From an uncultured Myxococcales bacterium (GTDB taxonomy: Bacteria; Myxococcota_A; Bradymonadia; UBA7976; UBA1532), in contig CAINDO010000405.1 in the NCBI GenBank assembly GCA_903847385.1, positions 1-43,375 on the forward strand: DNA of 43,375 nt, in the 5' to 3' direction. This document shows, one piece after another, positions 1 to 7,754 of the stretch (position 1 is its first letter; the number at the start of each line of letters is the position of its first letter). Below the pieces are notes generated by a model. That model made no database searches and had not been told where the DNA came from. It worked only from the letters and a program-made list of their open reading frames with translations. Made by a program: the position numbers and the translations under genes.

Positions 1-93
1 AGCGGCGGCGGCATCGGCCCCGGCGGCGCGGGCGGAGACATCGGCCCCGGCGGCAGCGGCGGCAGCGGCGGCAGCGGCGGCGCGGGCGGCGCG
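1..93 (+). repeat. Low-complexity Gly/Ser-coding repeat at window edge
   Basis: Tandem ggcggc/ggcagc triplets encode a Gly-Ser-Ala linker at the start of the truncated secreted protein. The opposite window edge sits in the same kind of sequence. Confidence 0.8.
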
Positions 94-2334
94 GTCGTCG
101 AGCCCTGCCAGGAGGGCGCCGAGGAGGCCTGTGAGTCCGGCGGCTGCTCGGGCACCACGCGCTGCGTGGCGGGCGAGTGGACCGAGTGCGCGGGCCCGGC
201 CGAGGTCTGTGACGGCGTGGACAACGACTGTGATGGTTTCGCCGACGAGGACCTCGCCCCGGAGCCCTGCTACGACGGGCCCGCGGGCACCGACGGCACG
301 GGCCTCTGCGCGGCCGGGACACGCACCTGCGTCAGCGGCGCGTTCGGCGCGTGCGAGGGCCAGGTCCTGCCGTCCGCCGAGGCCTGCGACGAGGCCGACA
401 ACGACTGCAACGGCGCGGCGGACGACCTGCCGGGCGCGGGTGAGCCCTGCGTCGAGGGCGTGGGCGCCTGCGCGGCCATGGGCGCGACCGTGTGCGACCC
501 CGCCGGCGGGGTCCGGTGCAACGCCGTGGCCGGCGCGCCCTCGCCCGAGGTCTGCGACGCGGTCGACGACGACTGCGACGGCGCCATCGACGCGCCCGGG
601 AGCACCTGTTACGACGGCCCCCCCGGCACCGAGGGGGTGGGCATCTGCGTCGGTGGGTTCCGCGCCTGCGTCGACGGCCTCGAGGGCGCCTGCGACATGC
701 AGATCGTGCCCCAGCCGGAGTCCTGCAACGGCCTCGACGACGACTGCAACGGCGGGATCGACGACGGCGTCGATTGCGTTCCGGCCGTCTGCGGAGACGG
801 CGCCACGACGGGCAACGAGGATTGCGACGACGGCAACGACAACCCGTACGACGGCTGCCACGCCTGCCAGATCGGGCCGACGCTGAACGAACTCCTCCGC
901 TGCGGGGCGTCGGAGCGGGACCTCAATGAGTTCATCGCCCCCGGCGACGGGCTCGTCCTGGCCGACGGCTGTGTCCCCGTCGCGGGGCGCACCCAGGCCT
1001 TGCTGGTGACGCGAAATGGCGTCGGCTCGCTGGACGCATTGGCGATGCAGGCCTACCTGCGGGCCGGCGGCGTCGTGATCACCGAGTTCAGCGCCTCGGA
1101 CGACGTCTACAACGCGCTCTTCGGGGCGGCGGTCGTCGAGGGCAACTTCACGGGCGAATGCAGCGACATGGTCGTCCCGGCGGACCGCGGCAACCTGGCC
1201 GACCCCTTCTGGCAGGCCAACGCGGGCGTCGCGCCCTCGATGCGGACGGGGTGTGGCCGCGACATGTCGGCCTGGGGCGTGCCCTTGGTCCGCCTGGGCG
1301 GCTGGGACGCCAACACGACCGCGCTCGCCTACGTCGACGTCGGTCCGGGTCGGCTCTGGCTGGTCGAGTCCGACTGGCACGACGCCCAGGGGCCGCTGGA
1401 CGCGGGCTCGCTGCAGCTCATGCGCCACATGATCTTCAACACGGGCCACACGGCGAACGTCGGCAGCTTCTCGGTGGGGAGCGGGGTGCCGTACGTCGAA
1501 GCCACCGCGACCTCGTGCGTTTCCGCGTGCGCGCAGCAGTTCGGCGGCGATCCGAGCGAGTACGACTGCTCGACGAGCCCCACGCTGGTGAACCACCGCG
1601 CGTTCGTGGATGGCTGGGGTGATCCGACCTTCTGCCAGGGCGAGGGGGCGAACCAGGACTTCGCGCAGCCCGGCGAGGGGCAGCCGTACGACTGCGGCTT
1701 CGGGTCCTGCTCGTTTTCGGCGTGGGTCGGCGACCACGCCTGCGCGGGCGTCAACTACTGCCACCGTCGCGGCGTCGAGCTCGGCGCGAACGTGGCCTTC
1801 GGCGCCCACGGCGGGTGCGACTCCTGGAATGCCTGCACCGACGCCGCGACCTGCGCCAACGCCGCCTGCCAGTTCTACGGTCATGGCCCGGCCATCGCGT
1901 GGGACGGCGAAGGCGGCTGCCAGGACGTCGCGGCCTCCGTGCCCGGCGGCATGGACTGCAACCTGTTCAACACCCCGGGCGTCGACCTCGACGATCAGTG
2001 GAACGGCTTCTGCAACATCCCCGTGGTCTACGGGGTGACCTGCTCGGACCCCCTCGTCCGGCTCGGCGCGAACCGCGCGTTCGGGGCCCACGGCAGCTGC
2101 GACTCGTGGAACGCCTGCAACGACGCCGCGAGCTGCGCCGCCGCCGCGTGCACGAACGCCGGCCTCGGCGCGCCCGCAAACTGGGCCGAGGGCCTGTGCG
2201 ACGCCCTGGCGGGCAGCGTCCCGGGCGGGATGTTCTGCAATCTGTTCCGGAGCGTGCCCGACGATCTGGACGACCAGTGGGGCGGCGGCTGCGACATCCC
2301 CGTCGTCTACGACGTCGCCTGCCGCGCCCGCTGA
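1..2334 (+). CDS. Secreted Cys-rich protein with MopE-like metal-binding motifs, 3' part
   Basis: The frame is open from base 1, so the N-terminus (probably a lipoprotein signal) lies outside the window; 777 residues are visible. Order of parts: Gly/Ser-rich linker (about 1-31); four C-(D/N)-x-x-D-(N/D)-D-C-(D/N)-G motifs near residues 70, 129, 184 and 242, as in MopE-type metal-binding repeats; one Myxococcus-type Cys-rich repeat with CDDGND (about 264-290); a middle region (about 300-480) with an alpha/beta look (AYLRAGGVVITEFS), possibly glutamine-amidotransferase-like; then a Cys-rich tail holding two tandem copies of a 90-93 residue module (592-681 and 682-774). It is probably exported and bound to the cell surface. 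Cysteines are abundant and likely disulfide-paired. It converges on the next gene with a 9-bp gap. The family role is unknown; the domain motifs are seen directly and the location is inferred. Confidence 0.85.
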   Translation, partial: SGGGIGPGGAGGDIGPGGSGGSGGSGGAGGAVVEPCQEGAEEACESGGCSGTTRCVAGEWTECAGPAEVCDGVDNDCDGFADEDLAPEPCYDGPAGTDGTGLCAAGTRTCVSGAFGACEGQVLPSAEACDEADNDCNGAADDLPGAGEPCVEGVGACAAMGATVCDPAGGVRCNAVAGAPSPEVCDAVDDDCDGAIDAPGSTCYDGPPGTEGVGICVGGFRACVDGLEGACDMQIVPQPESCNGLDDDCNGGIDDGVDCVPAVCGDGATTGNEDCDDGNDNPYDGCHACQIGPTLNELLRCGASERDLNEFIAPGDGLVLADGCVPVAGRTQALLVTRNGVGSLDALAMQAYLRAGGVVITEFSASDDVYNALFGAAVVEGNFTGECSDMVVPADRGNLADPFWQANAGVAPSMRTGCGRDMSAWGVPLVRLGGWDANTTALAYVDVGPGRLWLVESDWHDAQGPLDAGSLQLMRHMIFNTGHTANVGSFSVGSGVPYVEATATSCVSACAQQFGGDPSEYDCSTSPTLVNHRAFVDGWGDPTFCQGEGANQDFAQPGEGQPYDCGFGSCSFSAWVGDHACAGVNYCHRRGVELGANVAFGAHGGCDSWNACTDAATCANAACQFYGHGPAIAWDGEGGCQDVAASVPGGMDCNLFNTPGVDLDDQWNGFCNIPVVYGVTCSDPLVRLGANRAFGAHGSCDSWNACNDAASCAAAACTNAGLGAPANWAEGLCDALAGSVPGGMFCNLFRSVPDDLDDQWGGGCDIPVVYDVACRAR
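1774..2322 (+). repeat. Tandem duplication of a 90-residue Cys-rich module
   Basis: Copy A (1774-2043) and copy B (2044-2322) share LGAN-x-AFGAHG-x-CDSWNAC, then AAC, SVPGGM-x-CNLF and DLDDQW-x-G-x-C-(N/D)-IPVVY in the same order and spacing. The copies have diverged at the DNA level but keep every cysteine, which points to an old duplication under selection. I do not recognise the module. Confidence 0.85.
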
Positions 2335-2343
2335 GTCCGGCGG

Positions 2344-3285
2344 CTACTCGAGGTCGAGCCGCTCGGCCTGCGTGCGATGCAGCAGGCCGATGATCCGCAT
2401 CGACGCCACGAGCAGCCAGAGCGTGACGAAGTTGCCCAAGAGCACGCCCAACACGGGTGAGCCGGCGAGCGACACCACCAGCAGGGCCTGCACCAGCAGC
2501 GAAACCATCAGCGCCGCGCACGCGAGCGCGTAGGCGCCCCCGACCCGGCGGATCGCCGGCAACACCAGCCGCGGATCCAGGCCCCGCCAGCCGGCGCCCT
2601 GCGCCGCGAGCAGCAGCGCCATCGGCGCGTAGCCCTGCACGAGCAGCAGCACGAGCAGCGAGAGCAGGGTGCCGCGGCTGCCGTCCAGCGCGTCGCCGAA
2701 GCTCGGCTCCAGCGTGGGCGCGGTGCCGAAGATGGCCAGGGCGCGCACGAAGCTCTGCGTGCCGTCCAGCCGCGCCGCCATCTCGCTCGGCAGGATCGTG
2801 ACCCCGAGCACCAGGGCCACGACGATCAGGCCTGCGCCGACGCTCGGGCGGACCTGCCAGAGCTCCGGCCAGTCGGGCAGGGTGTCGTCGCCGTCGGCGG
2901 TGTGCGAGATCACCTCGAGCAGGAACGTCGTCACGTACAGACCGCCCACCACGACGGCGAAGTAGGCCAGGCCCGCCGCCGCCACGCCGCCGACCACGAA
3001 CAGGCCGCGCAGGGCCGCCCAGAGCAGCACGGCGGCCAGCAGCGCGTACTTGCCCCGGCCTTGCAAAGGGTAGCGCCACGCACCGCCCAAGGCCCTGGCC
3101 AGCGCGCCGGGGCCGTTCGCCGGCGGCACGGGGCGAAGATCACCGAGGCCGTCGCAGTCGGGGCAGAGGTGGGCCAACACGCCGCGGGGCAGCGCGCGCC
3201 GGGTGCACTCGCCGCAGAAGTGCCGGCCGCAGCGCGTGCAGTGGCGGCTCGCGGAGCGGTCGGCATGCCGGGCGCAGGGGATCAC
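2344..3285 (-). CDS. Membrane protein with N-terminal zinc-binding domain
   Basis: 313 residues from a GTG whose last two bases are shared with the upstream stop (GTGA overlap at 3282-3285), implying translational coupling to the secreted protein before it. Residues 1-45 hold a B-box-like set of Cys/His pairs (C-A-R-H, C-T-R-C, F-C-G-E-C, C-P-D-C) likely to bind one or two zinc ions. The rest is hydrophobic, with five or six membrane-spanning segments starting near residue 68 (YALLAAVLLWAAL), so the zinc domain is probably a cytoplasmic head on an inner-membrane protein. The helices recall Yip1/DUF4013-type proteins, but I cannot assign the family. Function unknown. Confidence 0.75.
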   Translation of the reverse strand: MIPCARHADRSASRHCTRCGRHFCGECTRRALPRGVLAHLCPDCDGLGDLRPVPPANGPGALARALGGAWRYPLQGRGKYALLAAVLLWAALRGLFVVGGVAAAGLAYFAVVVGGLYVTTFLLEVISHTADGDDTLPDWPELWQVRPSVGAGLIVVALVLGVTILPSEMAARLDGTQSFVRALAIFGTAPTLEPSFGDALDGSRGTLLSLLVLLLVQGYAPMALLLAAQGAGWRGLDPRLVLPAIRRVGGAYALACAALMVSLLVQALLVVSLAGSPVLGVLLGNFVTLWLLVASMRIIGLLHRTQAERLDLE

Positions 3286-4241
3286 GGGTCCCAGTCGAAC
3301 CCGAGCCGCGTCCCCAGGCGCAGGATGTGCGCCGTCTCGTGGTGAGCGTTGCCGGGGACGAGCTCGTAACCCATGGTGAAGAGAAGATACCCCATGAAGT
3401 CCCCGATGCGCGGCTCGGACGTGCCCAGCCCGACCATGGCGCGATAGCCGAACTGCCAGCCCTCCAGGTCGTCCTCCGGCGCGCGCGCCGTGACGCCGAG
3501 CTCGGAGTCGAGCAGGAACGTGGAGTGCACGTAGCGCAGCACCACCGGCGCGCCGGCCAGGAAGGCCGCCTTGACGCTGCGCGTGCCCGTCTTCTCGTCC
3601 CGCGGGAACGTGCTGGCGGCGCCGAGCTCCGGCCCGGCCGCGAGCGTGAAGCGGTCGTCCAGGCCGTAACCGAGCAGCATGCGCCCGGCGCCCGTGCCGC
3701 CGAACGTGAGCGGGTGGTAGTTCAGGTAGAGCTGCCCGCCGCCGTTGGACTCGACGAAGATCACGAACCGCCGCGCGTCCGTCTGCACACCGGCGAAGGC
3801 CGGATCCGGCGGCGACCAGAAGCCGCACTCGCCCCCCAGCCGCGGCTCGACGACGTCCATCACCACGCGGACACGCTCGAGCCGCATGACCTTCCCCAGA
3901 TCGCCGAGCGGCACGCCGGCCGCGTACTGCGCCGCCGCGGGGCCGCCGCGCGACTGGACCTCGGCCGCGATCCACGCCCGCAGGCGCTCGCGACCCGCGG
4001 CGTCGACCTGACACAGGCTGCGCATGGCCTGCCGCGCGGCCTCCTCGGCCTCGATGCGGTCGGCCACCCACTCGAAGCGGGCGCGGCTGTCGACGATCTT
4101 CTGGAGGTCCAGATACAGGGCGCGCTCGGGCTGCGCCTCCGGTGCCGGGCCGAAGCCGAACAGCAGCGGGGCGATCAGCACCGCGGCCGCGAACGAACCG
4201 AGCCCCCGTGAACGATTTCGACGCATCGGCGACTGATACAT
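3282..4241 (-). CDS. Secreted protein of unknown function
   Basis: 319 residues from ATG 4241; a TTG sits just upstream at 4244 and a second ATG at 4226, which would leave the signal peptide intact. The N-terminus is basic (MRRNRSRG) then hydrophobic (FAAAVLIAPLLFGFG) and ends near PAPEA, a good Sec signal peptide. The mature part is mixed, with a beta-rich second half (about 150-310) of alternating hydrophobic strands that could be a small outer-membrane or periplasmic barrel. No family is recognised. The four-base overlap with the downstream zinc/membrane protein gene suggests the two work together. It is divergent from marR across 56 bp. Confidence 0.7.
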   Translation of the reverse strand: MYQSPMRRNRSRGLGSFAAAVLIAPLLFGFGPAPEAQPERALYLDLQKIVDSRARFEWVADRIEAEEAARQAMRSLCQVDAAGRERLRAWIAAEVQSRGGPAAAQYAAGVPLGDLGKVMRLERVRVVMDVVEPRLGGECGFWSPPDPAFAGVQTDARRFVIFVESNGGGQLYLNYHPLTFGGTGAGRMLLGYGLDDRFTLAAGPELGAASTFPRDEKTGTRSVKAAFLAGAPVVLRYVHSTFLLDSELGVTARAPEDDLEGWQFGYRAMVGLGTSEPRIGDFMGYLLFTMGYELVPGNAHHETAHILRLGTRLGFDWDP

Positions 4242-4297
4242 CAAGTCCGCCCCGGGATGCGTTGATTCGACCGCGGTTCGCGTAGAGACTGCGCCCG

Positions 4298-4777
4298 ATG
4301 TCCCCGCCGCGCGCCCCCGCTCCCCCCGCCGTCCGTCTCCGCCGCGTGCAGGCCGATGGATACCTGGACCTGGCGGGCGTGCACGCGCTCATCGAGCGGC
4401 GGGTCGCGGGTCTGTTCGCCGAGCAGGGGCTCGTGGGCATCACGCCGCAGCAGTCGAACGTGCTCTTGCTCCTGTTCCAGGAGAAACGACCCATGACCGC
4501 CCGCGAGATCGCCCGCTCGCTCGAGGTCTCCGAGGTCACCGTGGGGCGCTTCATCAAGGCCCTGGAGCAGAACGGCTGGATCGAGCGCCGGCCCTGCCCG
4601 GACGACGCCCGGGCCATGTTCGTCGAGCCCACCCTGGCCGCGCGGCGCGCGTTCCCGCTCTTCTGCAGCGTCTCCAACGCGCTCTTGGACGAGGCCTTCC
4701 GCGGCTTCGAGCCCGAGGAGATCGAGCGTCAGGCGGCGTTCCTGCACCGGGTGCGCACGAACCTCGGCGGCGGCTGA
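4298..4777 (+). CDS. MarR-family transcriptional regulator
   Basis: 159 residues. The centre (about 50-110) is a winged helix-turn-helix: TPQQSNVLLLLF, then MTAREIARSLEVSEVTVGRFIKALEQNGWIER as helix, recognition helix and wing start, ending in the MarR-type D-D-A-R wing (PCPDDARAMF). Flanking helices would form the dimer interface. MarR proteins usually repress a neighbouring or divergent gene and respond to small phenolic or oxidising ligands; the divergent secreted-protein/zinc-membrane-protein pair (4241 to 2344) is the obvious target, which is inference. The stop is 7 bp from the convergent DTW gene. Confidence 0.85.
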   Translation: MSPPRAPAPPAVRLRRVQADGYLDLAGVHALIERRVAGLFAEQGLVGITPQQSNVLLLLFQEKRPMTAREIARSLEVSEVTVGRFIKALEQNGWIERRPCPDDARAMFVEPTLAARRAFPLFCSVSNALLDEAFRGFEPEEIERQAAFLHRVRTNLGGG

Positions 4778-4784
4778 GCGTTTT

Positions 4785-5360
4785 TCAGGCGCCGCCGTAT
4801 CGCATCCGCTCGAACGCCGCGGCGAACAGGCGCCAGCCGGCCTCCAGGTGGGCCTGCGCGTCGGCGTGACCCAGCGCGCCCAGGGCCCGGGCGACGGCCT
4901 CGACGGTCGCGAGGCGGTCGGCGTCCGGGTGGTCGCGCAGCCGCGCCAAGGGCGGTCCACCCGTCGGCAGACACACGCGCGGGGTGGCGGCCAGCGCGGG
5001 CTCCCGCCGGGTGATGCGACGCGCCTGCCGCCAGTTGCCGTCCGGCACGAGCAGCGTGCGAGGCGGCGGGTCGAGCGGCCCGATCGTGTCCAGCGGCCGC
5101 GCATCGGCGTCCGGGAACAGCACCGCGACGGGCCCGGGACACTCCGGAAACGGCTCCGGCGCGGCCTCGGTCCCCCGACGCACGACGACCCACGCGTCCG
5201 AGAGCAGCGCCGGCAGCAGGCGCCCGGTGTTGCTCGGCCGGGCCGCCTCCTTGGCATGCATCACCACGACGATCCGCAGGGGCACGGCGACCGGCACGAG
5301 CGCCGCACACACGCACAGAACCGGCGTCAGCGCACAGCGCGGACACCGCTCGCTGCGCAT
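4785..5360 (-). CDS. DTW-domain protein, probable tRNA-uridine aminocarboxypropyltransferase
   Basis: 191 residues from ATG 5360; an in-frame GTG at 5372 would make a GTGA overlap with the upstream gene, so the true start may be four codons earlier. Residues 6-18 form the family's Cys cluster (C6, C9, C16, C18). The core carries PFPECPGPVAVLFPD and the signature segment LLVPDGNWRQARRI near residue 100. The family signature is D-x-T-W; here the Thr is Asn. Characterised DTW proteins (TapT) transfer the 3-amino-3-carboxypropyl group from S-adenosylmethionine to a uridine in tRNA to give acp3U. Substrate specificity here is inferred from family only. Length is normal for short DTW proteins. Confidence 0.8.
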   Translation of the reverse strand: MRSERCPRCALTPVLCVCAALVPVAVPLRIVVVMHAKEAARPSNTGRLLPALLSDAWVVVRRGTEAAPEPFPECPGPVAVLFPDADARPLDTIGPLDPPPRTLLVPDGNWRQARRITRREPALAATPRVCLPTGGPPLARLRDHPDADRLATVEAVARALGALGHADAQAHLEAGWRLFAAAFERMRYGGA

Positions 5361-5368
5361 GCCCCGCG

Positions 5369-5875
5369 TCACGCCTCGGCGTTCTTGCGGACCAGGAACG
5401 ACTTCAGGTTCATCAGATCCCAGGCGGGGCCGGCCACGAAGCTCAGCGGGTCGTCCGCGAAGGCCGGGCGGTTCTTCTCGAAGATGCCGTGGCCGATGAA
5501 GTTCAGCATCCAGCCGAAGGAGAACGCGCCGGCCGAGAGGAACCACGGCGGCGAGTAGCGCGGAAACGCGATGAGCCCGGTGGTGCCGCCCACGATGATG
5601 GGGATGCCCACCGTGTGCAGCATGCGATTCTTCTCGTCCTTGTGCGTGGCCTCGTAGAACTCGATGGCCTTCTGCCAGCGGGCGGTCATGTCGCCCTGGA
5701 AGTCCGGGTGGGCGGCGCGCCACTCGGCCTCGAGGTCGCGCAAACCACCGGCGAAGAGGCCGAGCGCGGTGACCTTGTTGCCGGCGAGCAGGGACAACAT
5801 GCCGGCGCCGGCGAGCACCTGACCGCGGACCTTGCGGTCGGCGATGCCGCCCAGGGCGGTCTGAAGCAGGGACAT
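5369..5875 (-). CDS. Mpo1-like (DUF962) membrane protein
   Basis: 168 residues from ATG 5875. The second half has the family pattern: LHTVGIPIIVGGTTGLIAF (first membrane helix after a conserved His), a second helix ending FSFGWMLNFIGHGIFEKNRP, then PAFADDPLSFVAGPAWDL. The conserved His of HTVG and of IGH are the residues thought to bind iron in yeast Mpo1, a dioxygenase in 2-hydroxy fatty acid alpha-oxidation. Bacterial members are mostly uncharacterised. The N-terminal 70 residues are less conserved and start with a Gly-rich amphipathic stretch. It lies just upstream of the DTW gene on the same strand and is divergent from trmB across 95 bp. Confidence 0.75.
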   Translation of the reverse strand: MSLLQTALGGIADRKVRGQVLAGAGMLSLLAGNKVTALGLFAGGLRDLEAEWRAAHPDFQGDMTARWQKAIEFYEATHKDEKNRMLHTVGIPIIVGGTTGLIAFPRYSPPWFLSAGAFSFGWMLNFIGHGIFEKNRPAFADDPLSFVAGPAWDLMNLKSFLVRKNAEA

Positions 5876-5970
5876 GGCGAACTCCAGTGGCGAAATCGCG
5901 CGGAGGATACCGGAATCGCGGGCGGCCGCCACCGCTTGCGAACGCGCGCGCCGCGAGGCAGGGTGGCGCG

Positions 5971-6618
5971 ATGGTCGAGGACCCCCGAAAGCAGACGTGG
6001 CGCGCGCCCCAGCCCGCCGAGACCGAGGCACGAACGGGTGTACGCGGCGCGTTGGGGGGCTCGCGCCTCTTCGACCAGCCGCAGTACCGCGCCGAGGCCG
6101 AGGCGTTTCGCGCCTTCGTGGACGCCCCGGGGCCCCTGGCCGTCGAGGTCGGCTTCGACCACGGCATGCGCCTGCTGGACCTGGCCCGCACGCAGCCCGA
6201 GGTGCGCTGGCTGGGCCTGGAGGTGCGCGAGGCCCGGGTGCTGGACGTGGCGCCGCACTGCCCGCCGAACTGCCACGTGTGGCGGGCGGACGCGCGGACG
6301 GTCTTTCGCGGTCTGATGCCGGCGGCGCGCGTGTCGCGGGTGGACGTGCTGTTCCCCACGCCCTGGTGGGACGAGCGCAAACGCGACAAGCGTCTGTTGC
6401 TCACGCCGGCCTTCGTGGCCGACGTCGCGCGCACCCTGGCTCCCGGCGGCGTTCTGCACGTCGCCACGGACGTGGGCGCCTACTTCGAGCATGTGTCCGA
6501 GCTGTTTGCCACGTGGCACCCCGCGCCGCCGCCGCCCATGGGCACGGTGCTCTCGCGCCGGGAGCGGGTCTGCGCCCGCGACGGCCTGCCCGTGTGGCGG
6601 GGCACCTGGACGCCGTAG
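5971..6618 (+). CDS. trmB: TrmB-like tRNA (guanine-N7)-methyltransferase
   Basis: 215 residues from ATG 5971, chosen because gcagggtgg lies just upstream; an in-frame ATG at 5887 would add an unrelated Arg/Pro-rich leader. S-adenosylmethionine-binding motif I is VEVGFDHGMRLLDLA, followed by WLGLEVREARV. The TrmB signature is present as DVLFPTPWWDERKRDKRLL (family: F-P-D-P-W-x-K-x-R-H-x-K-R-R), then the LAPGGVLHVATDVGAYFEH strand-helix. The enzyme would make m7G46 in the variable loop of tRNAs. Several usually fixed positions differ (Phe-Asp-His in motif I, Thr for Asp in FPDPW), so a TrmB paralogue with another substrate is possible. Ends 12 bp from convergent hypB. Confidence 0.75.
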   Translation: MVEDPRKQTWRAPQPAETEARTGVRGALGGSRLFDQPQYRAEAEAFRAFVDAPGPLAVEVGFDHGMRLLDLARTQPEVRWLGLEVREARVLDVAPHCPPNCHVWRADARTVFRGLMPAARVSRVDVLFPTPWWDERKRDKRLLLTPAFVADVARTLAPGGVLHVATDVGAYFEHVSELFATWHPAPPPPMGTVLSRRERVCARDGLPVWRGTWTP

Positions 6619-6630
6619 AAACGCCCCGCG

Positions 6631-7395
6631 TCAGCCCGGATGCGTGTGCGACACGAACCGCGCGGGCACGCCGGCCGACTTCGCCTCGGTGCGCGCGTGC
6701 AGGGCGTCGAGCCAGGCGACGAACTCACCCACGCCCTCGCCCGTGCGCGCGGAGAGCGGCAGCACGCGCGTGCGCGGTGCGACCTTGGCCAGCGAGGCCT
6801 CGACGGCGGCGACGCTGACCTCGGGCAGGTGCGGCAACAGATCGGCCTTGGAGAGCACGACCAGATCGGCGTGCCGGAACATCACCGGGTACTTCTCCGG
6901 CTTGTCCACGCCCTCGGTCACGGAGAGGACGACCACGTTGGCCGCCTGCCCCAGATCGAAGAGCGCGGGACACACAAGGTTGCCGACGTTCTCGACGAAG
7001 AAGAACGCCGCGCCCTCCAGCGCCACGGCCAGCGCGGGCGCGTGCAGGGCGTCGTGCACCATGGCGGCGTCCAGATGACACCCCGTGCCCGTGGTGATGG
7101 CCAGCGAGGGGATGCCCGCGCGCCGCAGTCGCTGCGCGTCGTTCTCCGTGGCCAGGTCGCCGCTGACTGCGGCCAGGCGCCGCGTACCCCCGAGCGCGCG
7201 CGCCGTCGCCTCGAGCAGGGCGGTCTTGCCGGCGCCGGGCGAGCCCATCAGGTTCACCGTCGACAGACCGGCGGCCTCGAAGTGCGCGCGCAGGTGGCTC
7301 GCCGTCTCGTCGTTGCCGGCGAGCAGGGACGAGTGCAGCTCCACGGCCAGCCGCGTCGCCTTCGGGCCGGTGCCACAGCCACAGACATCACACAT
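6631..7395 (-). CDS. hypB: Hydrogenase nickel-insertion GTPase HypB
   Basis: 254 residues. HypB uses GTP hydrolysis, with HypA, to place nickel in the large-subunit active site. The N-terminus MCDVCGCG matches the high-affinity C-x-x-C-G-C nickel site (C2, C5, C7). The P-loop is GSPGAGKT (51-58), and the metal-dependent switch region appears as TGTGCHLDAAMV with the usual Cys-His. LSKADLL is the guanine-specificity element. There is no His-rich nickel-storage stretch, only a short SHTHPG end. The start has a strong ggaggt ribosome site that lies inside the end of hypA; the two genes overlap by 8 bp. Last gene of the hox-hyp operon. Confidence 0.95.
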   Translation of the reverse strand: MCDVCGCGTGPKATRLAVELHSSLLAGNDETASHLRAHFEAAGLSTVNLMGSPGAGKTALLEATARALGGTRRLAAVSGDLATENDAQRLRRAGIPSLAITTGTGCHLDAAMVHDALHAPALAVALEGAAFFFVENVGNLVCPALFDLGQAANVVVLSVTEGVDKPEKYPVMFRHADLVVLSKADLLPHLPEVSVAAVEASLAKVAPRTRVLPLSARTGEGVGEFVAWLDALHARTEAKSAGVPARFVSHTHPG

Positions 7396-7747
7396 CGGGG
7401 ACCTCCATCTCCACGCGGTCGAGAAAGATGCCGGCGCCGGCCCGCAGCACGCGGGCGGCGTCGCAGTCGGCGCAGTCGAGCGGACCCTCGGCGCCGACGC
7501 TCGATTGACACAGGGGACACACCCACCGCTCGGGCTCGAGCACGAGCTCCAGCTTCGCGGCGGTGTATTCGCGCGCGCCCCGACAGGCCTCGTAGGCCGT
7601 TCGGAACAGGGTGGGCTCCACCCCGGATCCGGCGCCGACGCGCACCCGCACCAGACACACCGCGGTCGCCGTCGGCCGGCCCGCCGTGCGGTCGCGCAGG
7701 CCATCGAGCTGATCGAGCAGGGACTCCACGAGTGAGACTTCGTGCAT
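7388..7747 (-). CDS. hypA: Hydrogenase nickel chaperone HypA
   Basis: 119 residues, the usual length. The nickel-binding N-terminus MHE is intact (M1, H2, E3). The structural zinc site is C77-P-L-C80 and C92-A-D-C95. It delivers nickel to the HoxH precursor together with HypB. It starts 7 bp after hypE and overlaps hypB by 8 bp, so it is co-transcribed and probably translationally coupled. Confidence 0.94.
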   Translation of the reverse strand: MHEVSLVESLLDQLDGLRDRTAGRPTATAVCLVRVRVGAGSGVEPTLFRTAYEACRGAREYTAAKLELVLEPERWVCPLCQSSVGAEGPLDCADCDAARVLRAGAGIFLDRVEMEVPDV

Positions 7748-7754
7748 GGGCGCC

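Noticed and set aside
4258..4290. Near-palindrome around CCGCGG between marR and the divergent gene as a MarR operator
   Set aside because: The arms match only with a one-base offset, and CCGCGG is common by chance here.
3286..4677. N-terminal extension of the zinc/membrane protein frame
   Set aside because: It runs through the secreted-protein and marR genes in another frame; the GTGA start at 3285 explains the real protein.
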